From DASVBE01 sp963770375 (GTDB taxonomy: Bacteria; Actinomycetota; Actinomycetes; Streptosporangiales; Streptosporangiaceae), in assembly GCA_963770375.1 (NCBI GenBank), contig CAVYPM010000001.1, forward strand, positions 62,001 through 126,000: 64,000 bases of DNA, written 5' to 3'. A program made the position numbers and the translations under genes. A model generated the notes under the pieces. That model worked only from the letters and a program-made list of their open reading frames with translations, searched no databases and was not told the DNA's origin. Below are positions 8,779-19,065 of the stretch, piece after piece (the stretch's first letter is position 1; every line of letters starts with the position of its first letter).

Positions 8779-9779
8779 TTAATGCCGCACGCGGACGACG
8801 AGCTTGCCCGTAGCGCGATCATGCTCCATGTCGTCATGAGCCTGCGGCACCTGCTCAAGGCCGTCGTAGACACGATCCACTGGGAAGGCCAGCCGGCCGC
8901 CGCAACCGCGTCGAGGATCTCCTGGAAGGCTTCCGGAGGCAGGTCGGCGGCGTCGCCGAAATAGCCCGCCAGGCGCACACCCCGCGGCAGGTACTCGTTC
9001 GGGGAGAACTCCCGCACCGTCCACTGGTTGGAGAGGCTGCCGCTGAAGCAGGCCGTGCCGTGGACGCGCACCGCGCGCAGGGTATCGGGCAGGGTCGGCG
9101 TGCCGACGAGATCAAGGGCGGCGTCAACGCCGTCCGGGTACAGCTCGCGCACGGCGGGCGCGACCTCGCCCGTGTCGAGCAGGGGGTGGTCGACGCCGTG
9201 CTCCTTCAGCAACGCGAGGCGGCTGGCCTGCCGGGTGGTGGACAGCACCGTGGCGCCGCGCCAGGTGGCCAGCGCAGCGGCGGCCAGGCCCACTGATGAG
9301 GTGCCGCCGCGGATCAGCACGGACTGACCGGGCTGCAGGTCCAGGCCGACGGTCAGCGAGCCGTAGGCGGTCTGCACCATCTCCGGCAGGGCGCCCAGCA
9401 CCTCCCAGGGCAGGTCGGTATCGACGGGGATGACCTGGGACAGCGGCACCGACGTGTACTCGGCATAGCCGCCGTCGTAGGTGCGCCCCATGTCCCCCAT
9501 CATCGCGACGACCTTCTGCCCGGGAGCCAGCCCGCTGCCCGGCGGGGCCACGTCGACAGTCCCGGCGGCCTCGATGCCTGGCACCCGGGGAAAGCTGACG
9601 CCCTCGCTCACGCCCAGCCGGAGCTTCAGTTCCGAGCGGTTGAGGCCGAACGCCTCGACGCGGATGCGCACCCAGCCGTCGCGGTCGGGCGGCAGCGGGA
9701 GCGTGGTGAGGTGCAGGTTGTCCACGGGGCCGGGGGCGGAAAGCTGGACGGCGCGCATGGTGGCCGGCGAGGACGTCAT
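8779..9779 (-). pseudogene. MDR-family NADPH:quinone/zinc-type oxidoreductase, one frameshift
   Basis: A medium-chain dehydrogenase/reductase of the quinone-oxidoreductase type: an N-terminal GroES-like part (GLNRSELKLR, PGIEAAGTVD, GGYAEY) and a Rossmann domain with VLIRGGTSSVGLAAA. No structural-zinc cysteine cluster is visible, which fits the zinc-free QOR subgroup. The ATG at 9779 has GGAAGAAGG upstream. Near 8898 one base seems missing, after EILDAVAA; the other frame then continues GRLAFPVDRVYDGLEQV to RATGKLVVRVRH and the TAA at 8779. Both ends are coherent, so the protein is complete apart from that indel. It lies tail-to-tail with the DUF2252 gene. Confidence 0.85.
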
Positions 9780-9900
9780 GGGCCTGCCTTCTTCCCTGGG
9801 GTAGCGGAGCCGGTCGGCGATGGTCAACAGGAGGCCGTTGCGGCTTCATTCCCGACTCCGGACCGCAGCCAGGCCGCCGCGGCTAACCAGGTCTTGCTCA

Positions 9901-9957
9901 CCCGCTTCCGGGCGCTTTATTGTCCAGCGCCTATCAGGCAGCGGGGAGGAGCAGGCA
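9901..9957 (-). repeat. REP-like palindromic repeat, copy 2 (compact)
   Basis: The most compact copy. CCCGCTTCC (9901-9909) pairs with GGCAGCGGG (one mismatch), and the inner GGCGC/GCGCC also pairs. Bases 9927-9957, read on the minus strand, match 4756-4786 with one difference. It lies between the MDR gene and the ppx gene. Confidence 0.7.
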
Positions 9958-9982
9958 TCTGCTGGGCCACGTTCCTCGGCTG

Positions 9983-10993
9983 TTAAGTGCCGGCGAGCGA
10001 CCAGGCTATGCCGTCCAGGATGTCGTGCTCGCTGGTGATGACTTCGGCGAAGCCGAGGTCGGTCATGATCCGGTCCAGGACGAGGGCGCCTGCGCCGATG
10101 ACGTCGGCCCGGCCGGGGTGCATGACGCCGATCTCGCGGCGCTGGGCCACGGTGAGGCTCAGCAGGTTCTGGGTGACCTCGTGGACCTGGTCCGCGGTGA
10201 TCCGGGCGTGGTGGATCTTCCCGGGGTCGTAGGCGGGCAGGTCCAGCGCGATGCCCGCCACCGTGGTCACCGAGCCCGCCAGGCCGACCAGCGTACGGGC
10301 CCGGTCCGCGTGCACGGCGGCGGCCGCCTCCGCGATGGCCGCGTCGATGTCCGCCGTAGCCGCCTCGATCTGCGCGGCCGTGGGCGGGTCGTCGTGCAGG
10401 TGCCGCTCGGTCATGCGGACGCAGCCGATGTCCATCGAGCAGGCGGCCAGGCCGTTCCCGCCGCCGTCCTTTGGCTGGGCTGCGTTGCCGAGGACGAACT
10501 CGGTCGAGCCGCCGCCGATGTCCACCACCAGGTACGGCCCCGGCAGCGGCGACTCGCCCGCCGCCCCGGCCGCAAGCTCGGCGGTGGCGCCGGCGAAGGA
10601 CAGGGCGGCTTCCTCGGCGCCGGTCAGGACCTCGGGCGGCTGGCCGAGGATCATGGTCACCGCGGCGGAGAACTCGGCCGCGTTGGCGGCGTCGCGGGTG
10701 GCGCTGGTGGCGACCATGCGGACCGAGGTCGCGCCGCTGCGGTGGATGATATCGGCGTACTCGGCCAGCGTGTGCAGGGTGCGGTCGAGCGCGTCCGGGG
10801 CCAGCCGGCCGGTCGCGTCCACGCCCTGGCCGAGCCGGACGATCTCCATCCGGCGGACCACGTCGGCCAGCCGGCGCAGCCCGGTGTCGACGTCCGCGAC
10901 CAGCAGCCGCAGGGAGTTCGTCCCGCAGTCGATGGCCGCGACTCGTACCGGGCCGGGCGGCACGGTACCGGGCGGCACGGGACCGGCGCTCAT
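9983..10993 (-). CDS. ppx: Exopolyphosphatase / Ppx-GppA phosphatase
   Basis: A 336-residue Ppx/GppA protein of the ASKHA fold, which hydrolyses polyphosphate or pppGpp. The first phosphate loop reads AAIDCGTNSLRLLV near residue 20, and the second VVDIGGGSTEF. Length and the single catalytic domain match the short actinobacterial Ppx proteins. The ATG at 10993 overlaps the stop of the DUF501 gene (ATGA). It is the last gene of the eno-ftsB-DUF501-ppx operon, the same order known in mycobacteria and streptomycetes. Confidence 0.93.
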   Translation of the reverse strand: MSAGPVPPGTVPPGPVRVAAIDCGTNSLRLLVADVDTGLRRLADVVRRMEIVRLGQGVDATGRLAPDALDRTLHTLAEYADIIHRSGATSVRMVATSATRDAANAAEFSAAVTMILGQPPEVLTGAEEAALSFAGATAELAAGAAGESPLPGPYLVVDIGGGSTEFVLGNAAQPKDGGGNGLAACSMDIGCVRMTERHLHDDPPTAAQIEAATADIDAAIAEAAAAVHADRARTLVGLAGSVTTVAGIALDLPAYDPGKIHHARITADQVHEVTQNLLSLTVAQRREIGVMHPGRADVIGAGALVLDRIMTDLGFAEVITSEHDILDGIAWSLAGT

Positions 10994-11490
10994 CCGGGCG
11001 GCACGCACGGGCCGGTCTCCCACCACGGCCCGGCGGCCTCCAGCGCCTCCGCGCCGAGCCGGTTGCTGCCCGGAACGGCGAGCTCGTGGGCGGCCAGCGC
11101 GTGCAGGCACTTGACCCGGTCGGGCATGCCGCCGGCGGTGGGAGAGCCATCCGGAAGCGGGTCCACACCGGCCTGAGCCGCGGCACTCGCTCGCAAACTT
11201 GCGTATCCCTTATGAGCGGATATCTGTGCGGAGCGCAGTTCGGAGTCGGCGCCGAGCCGTGCGGTCATTTCCCGCATCAGCCCGGCGGCTTCCAGCCTGC
11301 TCATCGCGGCGGTCGCGCGCGGGCAGGTCAGGTAGAACAGCGTGGGGAACGGGGTGCCGTCGGGCAGCCGCGGCGCGGTTTCCACCACGTCGGGCAGCCC
11401 GCACGGGCAGCGGTGCGCGATCCCCAGCACGCCGCGCGGTTCGCGGCCCAGCTGGGCTGCTACCGCGGCGAGATCGCTGGCGGCGGTCAC
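10990..11490 (-). CDS. DUF501 domain protein
   Basis: A 166-residue protein of the DUF501 family, nearly always found between ftsB and ppx in actinobacteria. It contains HRCPCGLPDVVET, FPTLFYLTCPRATAA and KCLHALAAHELA; the Cys and His residues suggest metal binding. No activity is established. A GTG at 11490 overlapping the ftsB stop (GTGA) is chosen as start; upstream in-frame codons would overlap ftsB. Translational coupling with ftsB and ppx is likely. Confidence 0.9.
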   Translation of the reverse strand: MTAASDLAAVAAQLGREPRGVLGIAHRCPCGLPDVVETAPRLPDGTPFPTLFYLTCPRATAAMSRLEAAGLMREMTARLGADSELRSAQISAHKGYASLRASAAAQAGVDPLPDGSPTAGGMPDRVKCLHALAAHELAVPGSNRLGAEALEAAGPWWETGPCVPPG

Positions 11491-11897
11491 GAGCTGGTGG
11501 CCTGGTTCGCGGCCCGGACCGATCCCCACAGCTTCTCGTACCACGGCGTGACGGGCGCCGGGGCGGGGGCCACGGCGGCCGGGGGCTTCTTGCCCGGGAT
11601 GACCACGTAGCAGGTCTGGTCCGGCATGCACATGTGCAGCCGGTCCCTGGCCTGCTGCTCGACGTAGGCCGGGCTGGTCAGCTTCCTGTCCTCAGCCTGG
11701 AGACGGCGCACGGCTGCTTCGGCGGTGGCCCGCTGCGCGGTGAGCTGGTCGATCTGCCGCCGCTGGCCGATGTACTCGCGGACCGGGTAGGCCAGGCTCA
11801 GCGCGATCGCGCACAGCACGACGGCGAGGACCGCGGCCCGGCTGGTGAACCGGGGCCGGTCCCGCTCGGGCGGGCGCGGGGCAGCCGGGACCGTCAT
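11487..11897 (-). CDS. ftsB: FtsB/DivIC septum formation initiator
   Basis: A 136-residue bitopic membrane protein of the divisome. A short cytoplasmic tail precedes one membrane segment (about residues 20-37), a coiled coil (about 42-74, EYIGQRRQIDQL onwards) and the ARDRLHMCMPDQTCYVV stretch typical of actinobacterial DivIC. FtsB partners FtsL and FtsQ to activate septal peptidoglycan synthesis. The ATG at 11897 overlaps the enolase stop by four bases, so it is translationally coupled to eno. The tail after residue 100 is rich in Pro and Ala. Confidence 0.9.
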   Translation of the reverse strand: MTVPAAPRPPERDRPRFTSRAAVLAVVLCAIALSLAYPVREYIGQRRQIDQLTAQRATAEAAVRRLQAEDRKLTSPAYVEQQARDRLHMCMPDQTCYVVIPGKKPPAAVAPAPAPVTPWYEKLWGSVRAANQATSS

Positions 11898-13180
11898 GCG
11901 CCGCCGGCCGCCGCGCGGGGGAAGGCGGTCCGGCCCGCGTACCGGGCCGCGTCGTCCAGCAGTTCCTCGATCCGCAGCAGCTGGTTGTACTTGGCCACGC
12001 GCTCGGACCGGCACGGGGCGCCGGACTTGAGCTGGCCGCAGTTCATGGCCACGACCAGGTCGGCGATCGCGGTGTCCTCGGTCTCGCCGGACCGGTGGGA
12101 CACCATCGTGGTGAAGCTGCTGCGCTGGGCCAGGCTGATCGCGTCCAGCGTCTCGGTGAGCGTGCCGATCTGGTTGACCTTGACCAGCAGCGAGTTCGCG
12201 GCGCGGGACTCGATGCCGCGGCGGAGCCGGTCCGGGTTGGTCACGAACAGGTCGTCGCCGACGATCTGGACCCGGCTGCCGAGCGCCGCGGTGAGCTGCT
12301 GCCAGCCGTCCCAGTCGTCCTCGGCCAGCGGGTCCTCGAGCGACACGATCGGGTAGCGGTCGAGCCAGCCGGCGTACAGCCCGGTCATGTCCGCGGTGGA
12401 CTTGGCGGCGCCCTCGAAGTTATAGCCGCCGTCGGCGAAGAACTCGGTCGCGGCCGCGTCGATGGCCAGCGCGATGTCCTGGCCCGGGGTGTAGCCCGCC
12501 TTGCCGATCGCTTCCATGATCAGGTCCAGCGCGGCCTGGTTGCTGCCCAGCTCGGGGGCGAAGCCGCCCTCGTCGCCGACCCCGGTGCTCAGGCCGTGCT
12601 GCTTGAGCACGGCCTTGAGCGCGTGGTAGGTCTCGGCGCCCCACTGCAGGGCCTCGGCGAAGGTCGCCGCGCCGACCGGGGCGATCATGAACTCCTGGAT
12701 GTCGACGTTGTTGTCCGCGTGCGCGCCGCCGTTCAGGATGTTCATCATCGGCACCGGCAGGACGTGCGCGTTCGGCCCGCCGATGTAGCGGAACAGCGGC
12801 AGCCCGGCGGACTTCGCGGCGGCCACGGCCGTGGCCAGGCTGACGCCGAGGATCGCGTTCGCGCCGAGCCGTGACTTGTCCGGGGTGCGGTCCAGGTCGA
12901 TCATCGCCTGGTCGACGAGGCGCTGGTCGTCCGCGTCGAAGCCGAGCAGCTCGGGCTGGATCTCGTCGATCACCGCGGCGACGGCCTTGGTGACCGCCTT
13001 GCCGCCGTACTCGTCGCTGCCGTCGCGGAGCTCGACGGCCTCGAACGCACCGGTCGACGCGCCGCTGGGCACGGCGGCCCGGCCCAGCGTCATGTCGTCC
13101 AGGATGACCTCGACCTCCACGGTCGGATTGCCACGCGAATCGAGGATCTGCCTGGCGTAGACGGCTTCGATGGAGGCCAC
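11894..13180 (-). CDS. eno: Enolase
   Basis: A complete 428-residue enolase, which interconverts 2-phosphoglycerate and phosphoenolpyruvate. The signature motifs are in order: ARQILDSRGNPT, VPSGASTG, GDEGGFAP, SLEDPL, GDDLFVTN, the catalytic lysine in LLVKVNQIGT and SHRSGET. It is the first gene of a four-gene operon with overlapping stops and starts (eno, ftsB, DUF501, ppx). Its own promoter must lie in the 60 bp upstream or further back, since the next upstream gene ends at 13241. Confidence 0.98.
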   Translation of the reverse strand: MASIEAVYARQILDSRGNPTVEVEVILDDMTLGRAAVPSGASTGAFEAVELRDGSDEYGGKAVTKAVAAVIDEIQPELLGFDADDQRLVDQAMIDLDRTPDKSRLGANAILGVSLATAVAAAKSAGLPLFRYIGGPNAHVLPVPMMNILNGGAHADNNVDIQEFMIAPVGAATFAEALQWGAETYHALKAVLKQHGLSTGVGDEGGFAPELGSNQAALDLIMEAIGKAGYTPGQDIALAIDAAATEFFADGGYNFEGAAKSTADMTGLYAGWLDRYPIVSLEDPLAEDDWDGWQQLTAALGSRVQIVGDDLFVTNPDRLRRGIESRAANSLLVKVNQIGTLTETLDAISLAQRSSFTTMVSHRSGETEDTAIADLVVAMNCGQLKSGAPCRSERVAKYNQLLRIEELLDDAARYAGRTAFPRAAAGGA

Positions 13181-13240
13181 GGCGAAAACTCCCGGGGTCG
13201 GTGGGCGGACATATCCGCATCGGAGCCTAGTCCAGCGCGG

Positions 13241-14530
13241 TCAGGGCTGCGACGCGGCCACGCCGGGCCGGGACGGCCGGGACAGCATGAGGCGGGCCAC
13301 GCCGCGGACGCCGACCAGCGCGGCGATCCGGCGGGGCGACATGAACTGCTTCAGCGGGACGGTGCCGGTCAGGGCGCCGATGAACTCCTCGGCGGCCTGC
13401 GGGTCGGCGGCCACGGCCTGGAAGAGGCCGGTTTCGCCGCGGCTGGGCGGGCTGAGCCGGGCCAGGCGGGCGGTGAAGTCGTACATCGGGCGTACGGCGC
13501 GGTCCCGGTCGCGCTGGTAGGAGGCCAGTGCGGCGGTGAGCCGGTCCTTTGCGGCGCCAGCGGCGGGTGCGCTGGCGGGGCTGTCCAGGCCGGTGGCGAT
13601 CGCGGCGGCCAGCAGCTCGGCGTCACGGAACGCGTCGCTGATGCCCTGGCCGGTGATCGGGTCCATGAGCAGGCCGGCGTCGCCGACCAGGGCCCAGCCG
13701 GGACCGTATGGCGTACGGAACCAGGCCGGCAGATCGGGAGCGGTGCGGAAGCGCTCGGCCCGCTGGCCGGCTCGGATGCGCTCGCCCAAGCCGCACTGGT
13801 CCAGGCTGCGCAGGAAGTTGCCCTCGACGTCGCGGCGGAACTCCCCGAACCTGGCGGCCGGCCAGGCCAGGTAGGTCATGAGCAGGCCATCGTTGGTCGG
13901 CCAGGCGCCGGCGGCCAGGCCCGGCCGGCCGTACAGCTGCCCGCCGGGCTGGGCCGGGACGCCGGACCAGTAGGTGTAGCAGCCCATCGACCGGGACGGC
14001 CGGGTCCGGTAGCTGGCCGCGCCGGTCAGCCTGGCCACCAGCGAGTGGCGGCCGTCCGCGCCGATGGTGAGGCGGGCCTGCTCGGTGACCAGCGGGCCGC
14101 CCTTGGTGCGGCCGCGCAGGCCGGTGACGGTGCCGGTGGCGTCGCGGGTCAGTTCCTCAGCGATGAAGCTGTCGCGGAGTTCCGCGCCGGCCTGGCGGGC
14201 GGCGCCGACGAGGATCGTGTCCAGCAGCAGACGGCGCGGGCTGCACATGAGGTCGACGCCCTCGAACTCGCGAAGGCTGGCGCTGAAGGCAGCTGTTCCC
14301 TGGTCGAACCGGACCGTGCGGGTGGGCGGGGTGCCCGCGGCCAGAACCTGGTCGAGCAGGCCCCACCGGGCCAGTGCGGCGCACCCGGGCACCTGCACCT
14401 GGTGGGTCGACAGGGTGTCGCTGGGGAACGTGGCCCGGTCCACGGCCAGCACCTTCAGCCCGCGCCTGGCCAGCAGCAGGGCGGTGGCCGCGCCGGCCAC
14501 CCGGGTCCCCACGATGATCACGTCGTACAT
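13241..14530 (-). CDS. Geranylgeranyl-reductase-family flavoprotein
   Basis: A 429-residue FAD-dependent oxidoreductase. The dinucleotide-binding start reads VIIVGTRVAGAATALLLARRG, and the second FAD motif is ALVGDAGLLMDPITGQG, with the GD at 283-284. This matches the geranylgeranyl reductase/PHBH-like group used for isoprenoid or secondary-metabolite chemistry; the substrate is unknown. The ATG at 14530 is preferred because GAGGAG lies 7 nt upstream. The frame stays open far upstream, but there it runs antisense-frame through the neighbouring ATPase gene. It lies 60 bp upstream of eno. Confidence 0.85.
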   Translation of the reverse strand: MYDVIIVGTRVAGAATALLLARRGLKVLAVDRATFPSDTLSTHQVQVPGCAALARWGLLDQVLAAGTPPTRTVRFDQGTAAFSASLREFEGVDLMCSPRRLLLDTILVGAARQAGAELRDSFIAEELTRDATGTVTGLRGRTKGGPLVTEQARLTIGADGRHSLVARLTGAASYRTRPSRSMGCYTYWSGVPAQPGGQLYGRPGLAAGAWPTNDGLLMTYLAWPAARFGEFRRDVEGNFLRSLDQCGLGERIRAGQRAERFRTAPDLPAWFRTPYGPGWALVGDAGLLMDPITGQGISDAFRDAELLAAAIATGLDSPASAPAAGAAKDRLTAALASYQRDRDRAVRPMYDFTARLARLSPPSRGETGLFQAVAADPQAAEEFIGALTGTVPLKQFMSPRRIAALVGVRGVARLMLSRPSRPGVAASQP

Positions 14531-14625
14531 AGCGGTCTCCTCGCCAGTGATGGTCCTGCCTCCGTCGCGTGCGGAGGCTCCTGACCACAGGGCGCGAGAT
14601 CGCCGCCAGAAACCGCTAGATCCGG

Positions 14626-17600
14626 CTACAGGTCCCAGGTGACGGGAGCGGGCGGGGAGTACGTGCAGGACGTGCCGGTGGTGATGGTGGCGCGCAGGTG
14701 GCTGCCGAGGGCCGGGTGCACGCGCTCGATCCGGGTGATCACGTCGCGGATCCGGGCGGTGACCGTCTTGCGGGCGCGTTCGCCCTGGTCGCCGAGGAGG
14801 CGGGGACGGCCGGCCAGTCCTGCGGCGGCGGACAGCTCGTGCAGGAGGGCGTCGCGTTCGGCGCGGGCCCGGGCGGCGCGTTCCGGGTCGGCCCAGTCCT
14901 CGGCCTCGGCGATCTCCTCGGCGAGGTCGTCGAGGCGGGTCCTGATCTGCTGCCGGGCGGTCGCGTCCAGGACCTCGTCCGCGCCGAGGCGAAGGCTCGC
15001 CAGGGCCTGGCCGTCGGCGTCGGAGGCAGCGATGAGGTCGGCCGCGGAGACCGGCTGACCGGGGCGGCCGAGCAGGACGGCGAGGTCGCTGAGGCCCTTG
15101 GCGTGGCGCATCCGCACGGTCACGCCGGCGTAGGTGAGCGTCCACAGGCCGCCGTCCCGGGCGAACCGGCCCGCCGTGGCGGGTGGCGCCCCGGCCGCGT
15201 GCGCGGCTGCGTCGGCCGCCGCAGCCAGGCTGTCCAGACCGAGCAGCCCGGGCCGCGGCGGCGGTTTCGGCCAGCAACTCCAGCGCCGCGGCCCGCCGAC
15301 CAGGACCCGGGCCGGGGGTGGCGTAGCGCGGAGCCGGACCCGCCACTCCCGCGATGGCCTCGGGAGGGGCATTAGCGGCGGGCGGAGCGAGGCCGGCTCC
15401 TGGCGGTGCGGCGCGGACCGGAATGTCCGGGCCGACTGGGGCGGTGGGGCGGAGTGGTCGCCGAGGGCGAGCCAGGCGCGGGCGAGGTGGTAGTTGCTGC
15501 GCAGCCGCCAGACCTCGGCGCCGAGCCGCTCATGCGTGGCGGCGGCCTGGGCCAGCAGGGCGGCCGCCTCCTCCGGCCGGCCGGCGACCAGGGCGAGCGC
15601 GCCGCGGTGGTGGGCGACCGCCCCGCGGAAGCTGATCGCGGCGCCGGAGACCACGGCCAGGCCGGTGAACGGGGCCAGCCCCTGGTACAGGGCCTCCGCG
15701 GCGGCTGGCACGCCGGGCTGGTCGCCGAGTTCGGCGATCAGCTCGGCGCCGGAGGCCGCCTGGAACAGCCACTGCCGCGCCGGCCGGGAGGCGGCGGACC
15801 GCCGGGACGGCCGATGGCCAGTTCCGGGGCCATCAGCTCGGCGGCCCGGGCCCGGTCGCCGCGGGCCAGCAGGACCCACGCGCGCAGGCCGCGGGCCTGG
15901 GTGGAGTCCGGGTCGGGGAACATGCCCGCCGCTACCCCGGCCAGCTCGTCCAGCCGTCCCTGGGCGGACAGCAGCTCCCAGCTCTGGTCGGTGCGGACGT
16001 CGTCGGCGCCTGGGTCGCCGCAGTCCCGGCCCGCGGCGGCAGCCTCCCCGATCAGCCGTTCCGCCTCGGCGAACTGGCCGCCGAGCAGCGCGAGCATGGC
16101 CCGGCGGGTGAGCGCGGCGTAGCGCAGGCGCGGCTGCGGCGCGGTCCCGGCCAGGTCGAGGAACCCGGACAGCTCGGCCCGGAACGCCGGGTCGGCCAGC
16201 TCCAGCAGGTCGGTGGCGATCAGCAGCCGGGCCTCGGCGAGCAGCTCCTGGTCCCCGGCCTCCCGGGCGCAGCCGGCCGCCGCGACCGCGATGGCCCGTC
16301 GGTCCGCCGGGTTGCCCGGCTGCCAGTGGGCGTTGTGCTGGGCGATCAGGCAGCTGGCGGTCAGCCGCGGGTCCCCGGTGGCCCGGGCCGCATCCACCGC
16401 CCCGTCGGCCAGCCCGGCCGCCCGGGGCAGGTCAATCTGGTGCCAGGCCAGTACCCGGGCCAGCGCCGCCATCACCCGCGCCCGCAGTGCTCCCCCGCCT
16501 GGCCGGGCTCAGCCGGTCCAGGATCTCCCGGGGCACCATCGCCGGCGGGTCGGCTGCGGCGTGATCGGCTGCCGCGACGTCCGCCGGCCCGGCGTCGGCG
16601 CTGACGGCTGGGACGGGGCCGCCGGGGAGGGCGGCCAGGGCTTCGGTGAGGAGGGCGATGATCTCGTCCGGGGGCCACCAGGCGCGGGTGCCGATGGCCT
16701 GCAGGCCGAGGGCGGCGCGGGCCAGGGCGGGTGCGTCCTGCTGGCGGCGGGCCAGGCCGGCGGCGCGGCGGAAGGCGTCACCCGCGGCGGTCAGGTCACC
16801 GGCCCGGCCGCGGGCTTCGGCCAGGTCGAGGAGCGTGGCGGTCAGGCCCGGCCCTGGCGGTGCCGCCGACACCGCGGTCAGCGCAGCTTCCCAGTGCCGG
16901 ACCGCTTCCTCGTAGGCGAGCTGCCCGGCGGCTTCCCTGGCCGCCGCGGCGCAGTACCGGAACGTGTCCGCGCTGTGCGGGTCGGCCTGGCTGAAGTGCC
17001 GGGCCAGCTCGGCCAGCGGCACGTCGGCGCCGGCCGCCCGGCGGGCGGCGAGCACGGCGCCGGCCTGGCCGTGCAGCCGCGCCCGGTCCTGGGCGGCCAG
17101 CCGCTGGTAGGCGTGCTCGCGGAAGAGGTCGTGGGCGAAGCGGAAGGACTGCGCCGCCGGTGCGGCCGCCGCGGTTTCCAGGGTCAGCCCCGCCCCCGGC
17201 GCCGCGGCCGCCCCGGTGCTGTCCGCGGCGGTGAGCAGGCGCGCGGTGGCGGCTTCGGCGAGCGCCGCGGCGGTCTGCGCCACGGGCCACCCGGCTATCT
17301 CGGCGAGCAGGCCCGCGGAGAACGGCTGGCCTGCGACCGCGGCCAGGCTGAGCACGGTCACGGCAGTCTCCGGCAGCCCGGCGAACCGGTCGGCCAGTGC
17401 CTCGCTCACCCCCGGCGGCAGCCCGGCCTGGCCGGTGGCCAGCAGCCAGGACACCTGCTGGACGTAGAACGGGTTGCCGCCGGTGCGCTGGTGCACCTGG
17501 GGCCCGGCGGAGTCGGCCAGCGGCTGGCCGGCCACCCGGGCGACCAGCCGGGCGACGTCGGCGGCCGCCAGCCCGGTCAGCGGCAGCACCCGGCCGCGGG

Positions 17601-18210
17601 CCGAGATCCTGATCAGCGCCGCGCCCGGCGCTGGGCTGACGTCGCGGTAGGCCCCGATGATCGCGGCCGACCCGGCCCGCAGCCTCCGTATCAAGAAATC
17701 AAGGAAAAGCAGCGACGCTTCGTCCGCCCACTGAAGATCGTCGAGCAGGATCAGGTCCGGCTGGATCCGGGACTCGGCCAGCAGCGCCGCCGTGACCAGG
17801 TCGAAGAGCCGGAACCTGGCCGCCACCGCCTGCGCGTCCGGCTCCGGCAGGACGCCGTGGCCAAGCCCGGACTGCGCCTGCTCCCAGGCCTCCGGGCACA
17901 GTTCCCTGGCCACCTGCGCCCACGGCCAGTAGGCCGGCGCGCTGTCGTCCGGGCCGCAGAAGCCCCAGGCCACCCGGATCCCGCGGGTCTCGGCGTACCT
18001 GGCCGCCTCGCTGAGCATGGTGGTCTTGCCGATGCCGGCTTCCCCGGTGAGCAGGATGAGCTCACCCCGCCCGGTGACCGCCTCCTCGGCGGCAAAGCGC
18101 AGCTGGGCCAGCACGTCGTCACGGCCCACCGGCCCCCCGCCGCCGGGCAGGCCGGCCAGATCAGCGTCCGGCCGGGCGGCGGCTTTCGCGGCGGCTTTCC
18201 TGGAGGCCAC
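14626..18210 (-). pseudogene. Large AAA/STAND-type ATPase with TPR-like region, four frameshifts
   Basis: Pieced together, the gene encodes about 1,190 residues. An N-terminal AAA domain carries Walker A GEAGIGKTT and Walker B LILLDDLQWADE. A long alpha-helical repeat region follows, then a Pro/Ala-rich linker, and a C-terminal segment (WTLTYAGVTVRMRHAKGLSDLAVLL) often seen at the end of such actinobacterial regulators. No LuxR HTH is visible. The frame shifts near 16495, 15800, 15446 and 15250; after each, a conserved-looking sequence resumes in a new frame. The gene is therefore a recent pseudogene or affected by assembly indels. It separates the mazG and eno blocks and ends 96 bp upstream of the flavoprotein gene. 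Confidence 0.75.
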
Positions 18211-18242
18211 GGTGCAACGCTATGCCTGCCGGAGCGACCGCT

Positions 18243-18289
18243 GTCCAGTCCTGGCCCCGGCCGTCGCCGAACCGGGGCCAGGACTGGAC
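18243..18289 (-). terminator. Perfect 18-bp hairpin after the lectin gene
   Basis: Bases 18243-18260 and 18272-18289 are exact inverted repeats around an 11-nt loop. It starts 11 nt beyond the lectin stop on the minus strand and precedes the ATPase gene. There is no U-tract. The strength and position support transcription termination. Confidence 0.75.
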
Positions 18290-18299
18290 CTGGCCGGGA

Positions 18300-18884
18300 T
18301 CAGTGGCCGGGCACGAAGAAGTGCTGCGCCGCGTCCCCGTCCATGCAGTGGTACAGCTGCAGGACCCCGCCGTCGTCCACGGAGCCGTGGGCCACGTCCA
18401 GGCAGGTCGATCCGCCGTTCTGTATCGCCCGCAGGTTCAGCAGCTGCGCCGCACCGTTCTGGAAGCTGCCCAGAGCCCACAGCATGGTGGTGCTGGTGTC
18501 GTTGCAGGTCCACTGCTGGACCGGGGACCAGTCGCTGGTCTTGCCGTCCCGGTCGTCCAGGCACTGCCCGGTGCCCTGGTTGATCATGTGGTAGACGGGC
18601 ACGTACTGGCCGGCGATCGGGTAATAGCCGACGGGCCACATGACCCAGGACTGGTAGCGGTTCTGGTTATCGCAGGTGAACTGCTGGATGGGGAGGCCGG
18701 CGTACGTGATGACGCCGTCCGGGCCCGGGACCGGCGCGGCGCACTTACCGCTGCCGAGGTTGCGGATTGCCACCACACTCACCCCTGGGACCGAGGCGCC
18801 GGCCGGGGGAGCCGTAGCCAGCACCCCTCCGGCGGCCGTCAGCAGGCCGGCCAGAGTCATGATCATCCGCATCGATGGCCGCAT
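18300..18884 (-). CDS. Secreted ricin-B-type lectin-like protein
   Basis: A 194-residue exported protein. A signal peptide is clear: charged MRPSMRMIMTL, hydrophobic core, and an ATAPPAGAS cleavage region near residue 31. The mature part has three repeats ending in Cys followed by an aromatic-rich turn (CDNQNRYQSWVMW, CNDTSTTMLWAL, CMDGDAAQHFF), the pattern of beta-trefoil ricin-B lectins with QxW-like motifs. It probably binds carbohydrate outside the cell; the ligand is unknown. No catalytic domain is attached. The ATG at 18884 has AAGGAG 8 nt upstream. It sits between mazG and the ATPase as part of an accessory insert. Confidence 0.75.
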   Translation of the reverse strand: MRPSMRMIMTLAGLLTAAGGVLATAPPAGASVPGVSVVAIRNLGSGKCAAPVPGPDGVITYAGLPIQQFTCDNQNRYQSWVMWPVGYYPIAGQYVPVYHMINQGTGQCLDDRDGKTSDWSPVQQWTCNDTSTTMLWALGSFQNGAAQLLNLRAIQNGGSTCLDVAHGSVDDGGVLQLYHCMDGDAAQHFFVPGH

Positions 18885-19065
18885 AGCGACGCTCCTTGCT
18901 TCGGAGAGGGGTCGCTCGCGCCCGTCTGCACCAGCCGGTGCTGGTGGAGAACGAAGAAGCCGGTGAACGGCAATGACCCTGGCTATGCAGCGCACGAACG
19001 ACTGACAGGCCGGGGTCTGGCCCCATCAGCAGAACGGATCACCGGCCGGGCGGGTTCAGGCCCGG

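Noticed and set aside
13241..15346. A single 701-codon protein including the flavoprotein
   Set aside because: The first ~270 codons are mostly an out-of-frame reading of the ATPase gene; the flavoprotein has its own ribosome-binding site and ATG at 14530.
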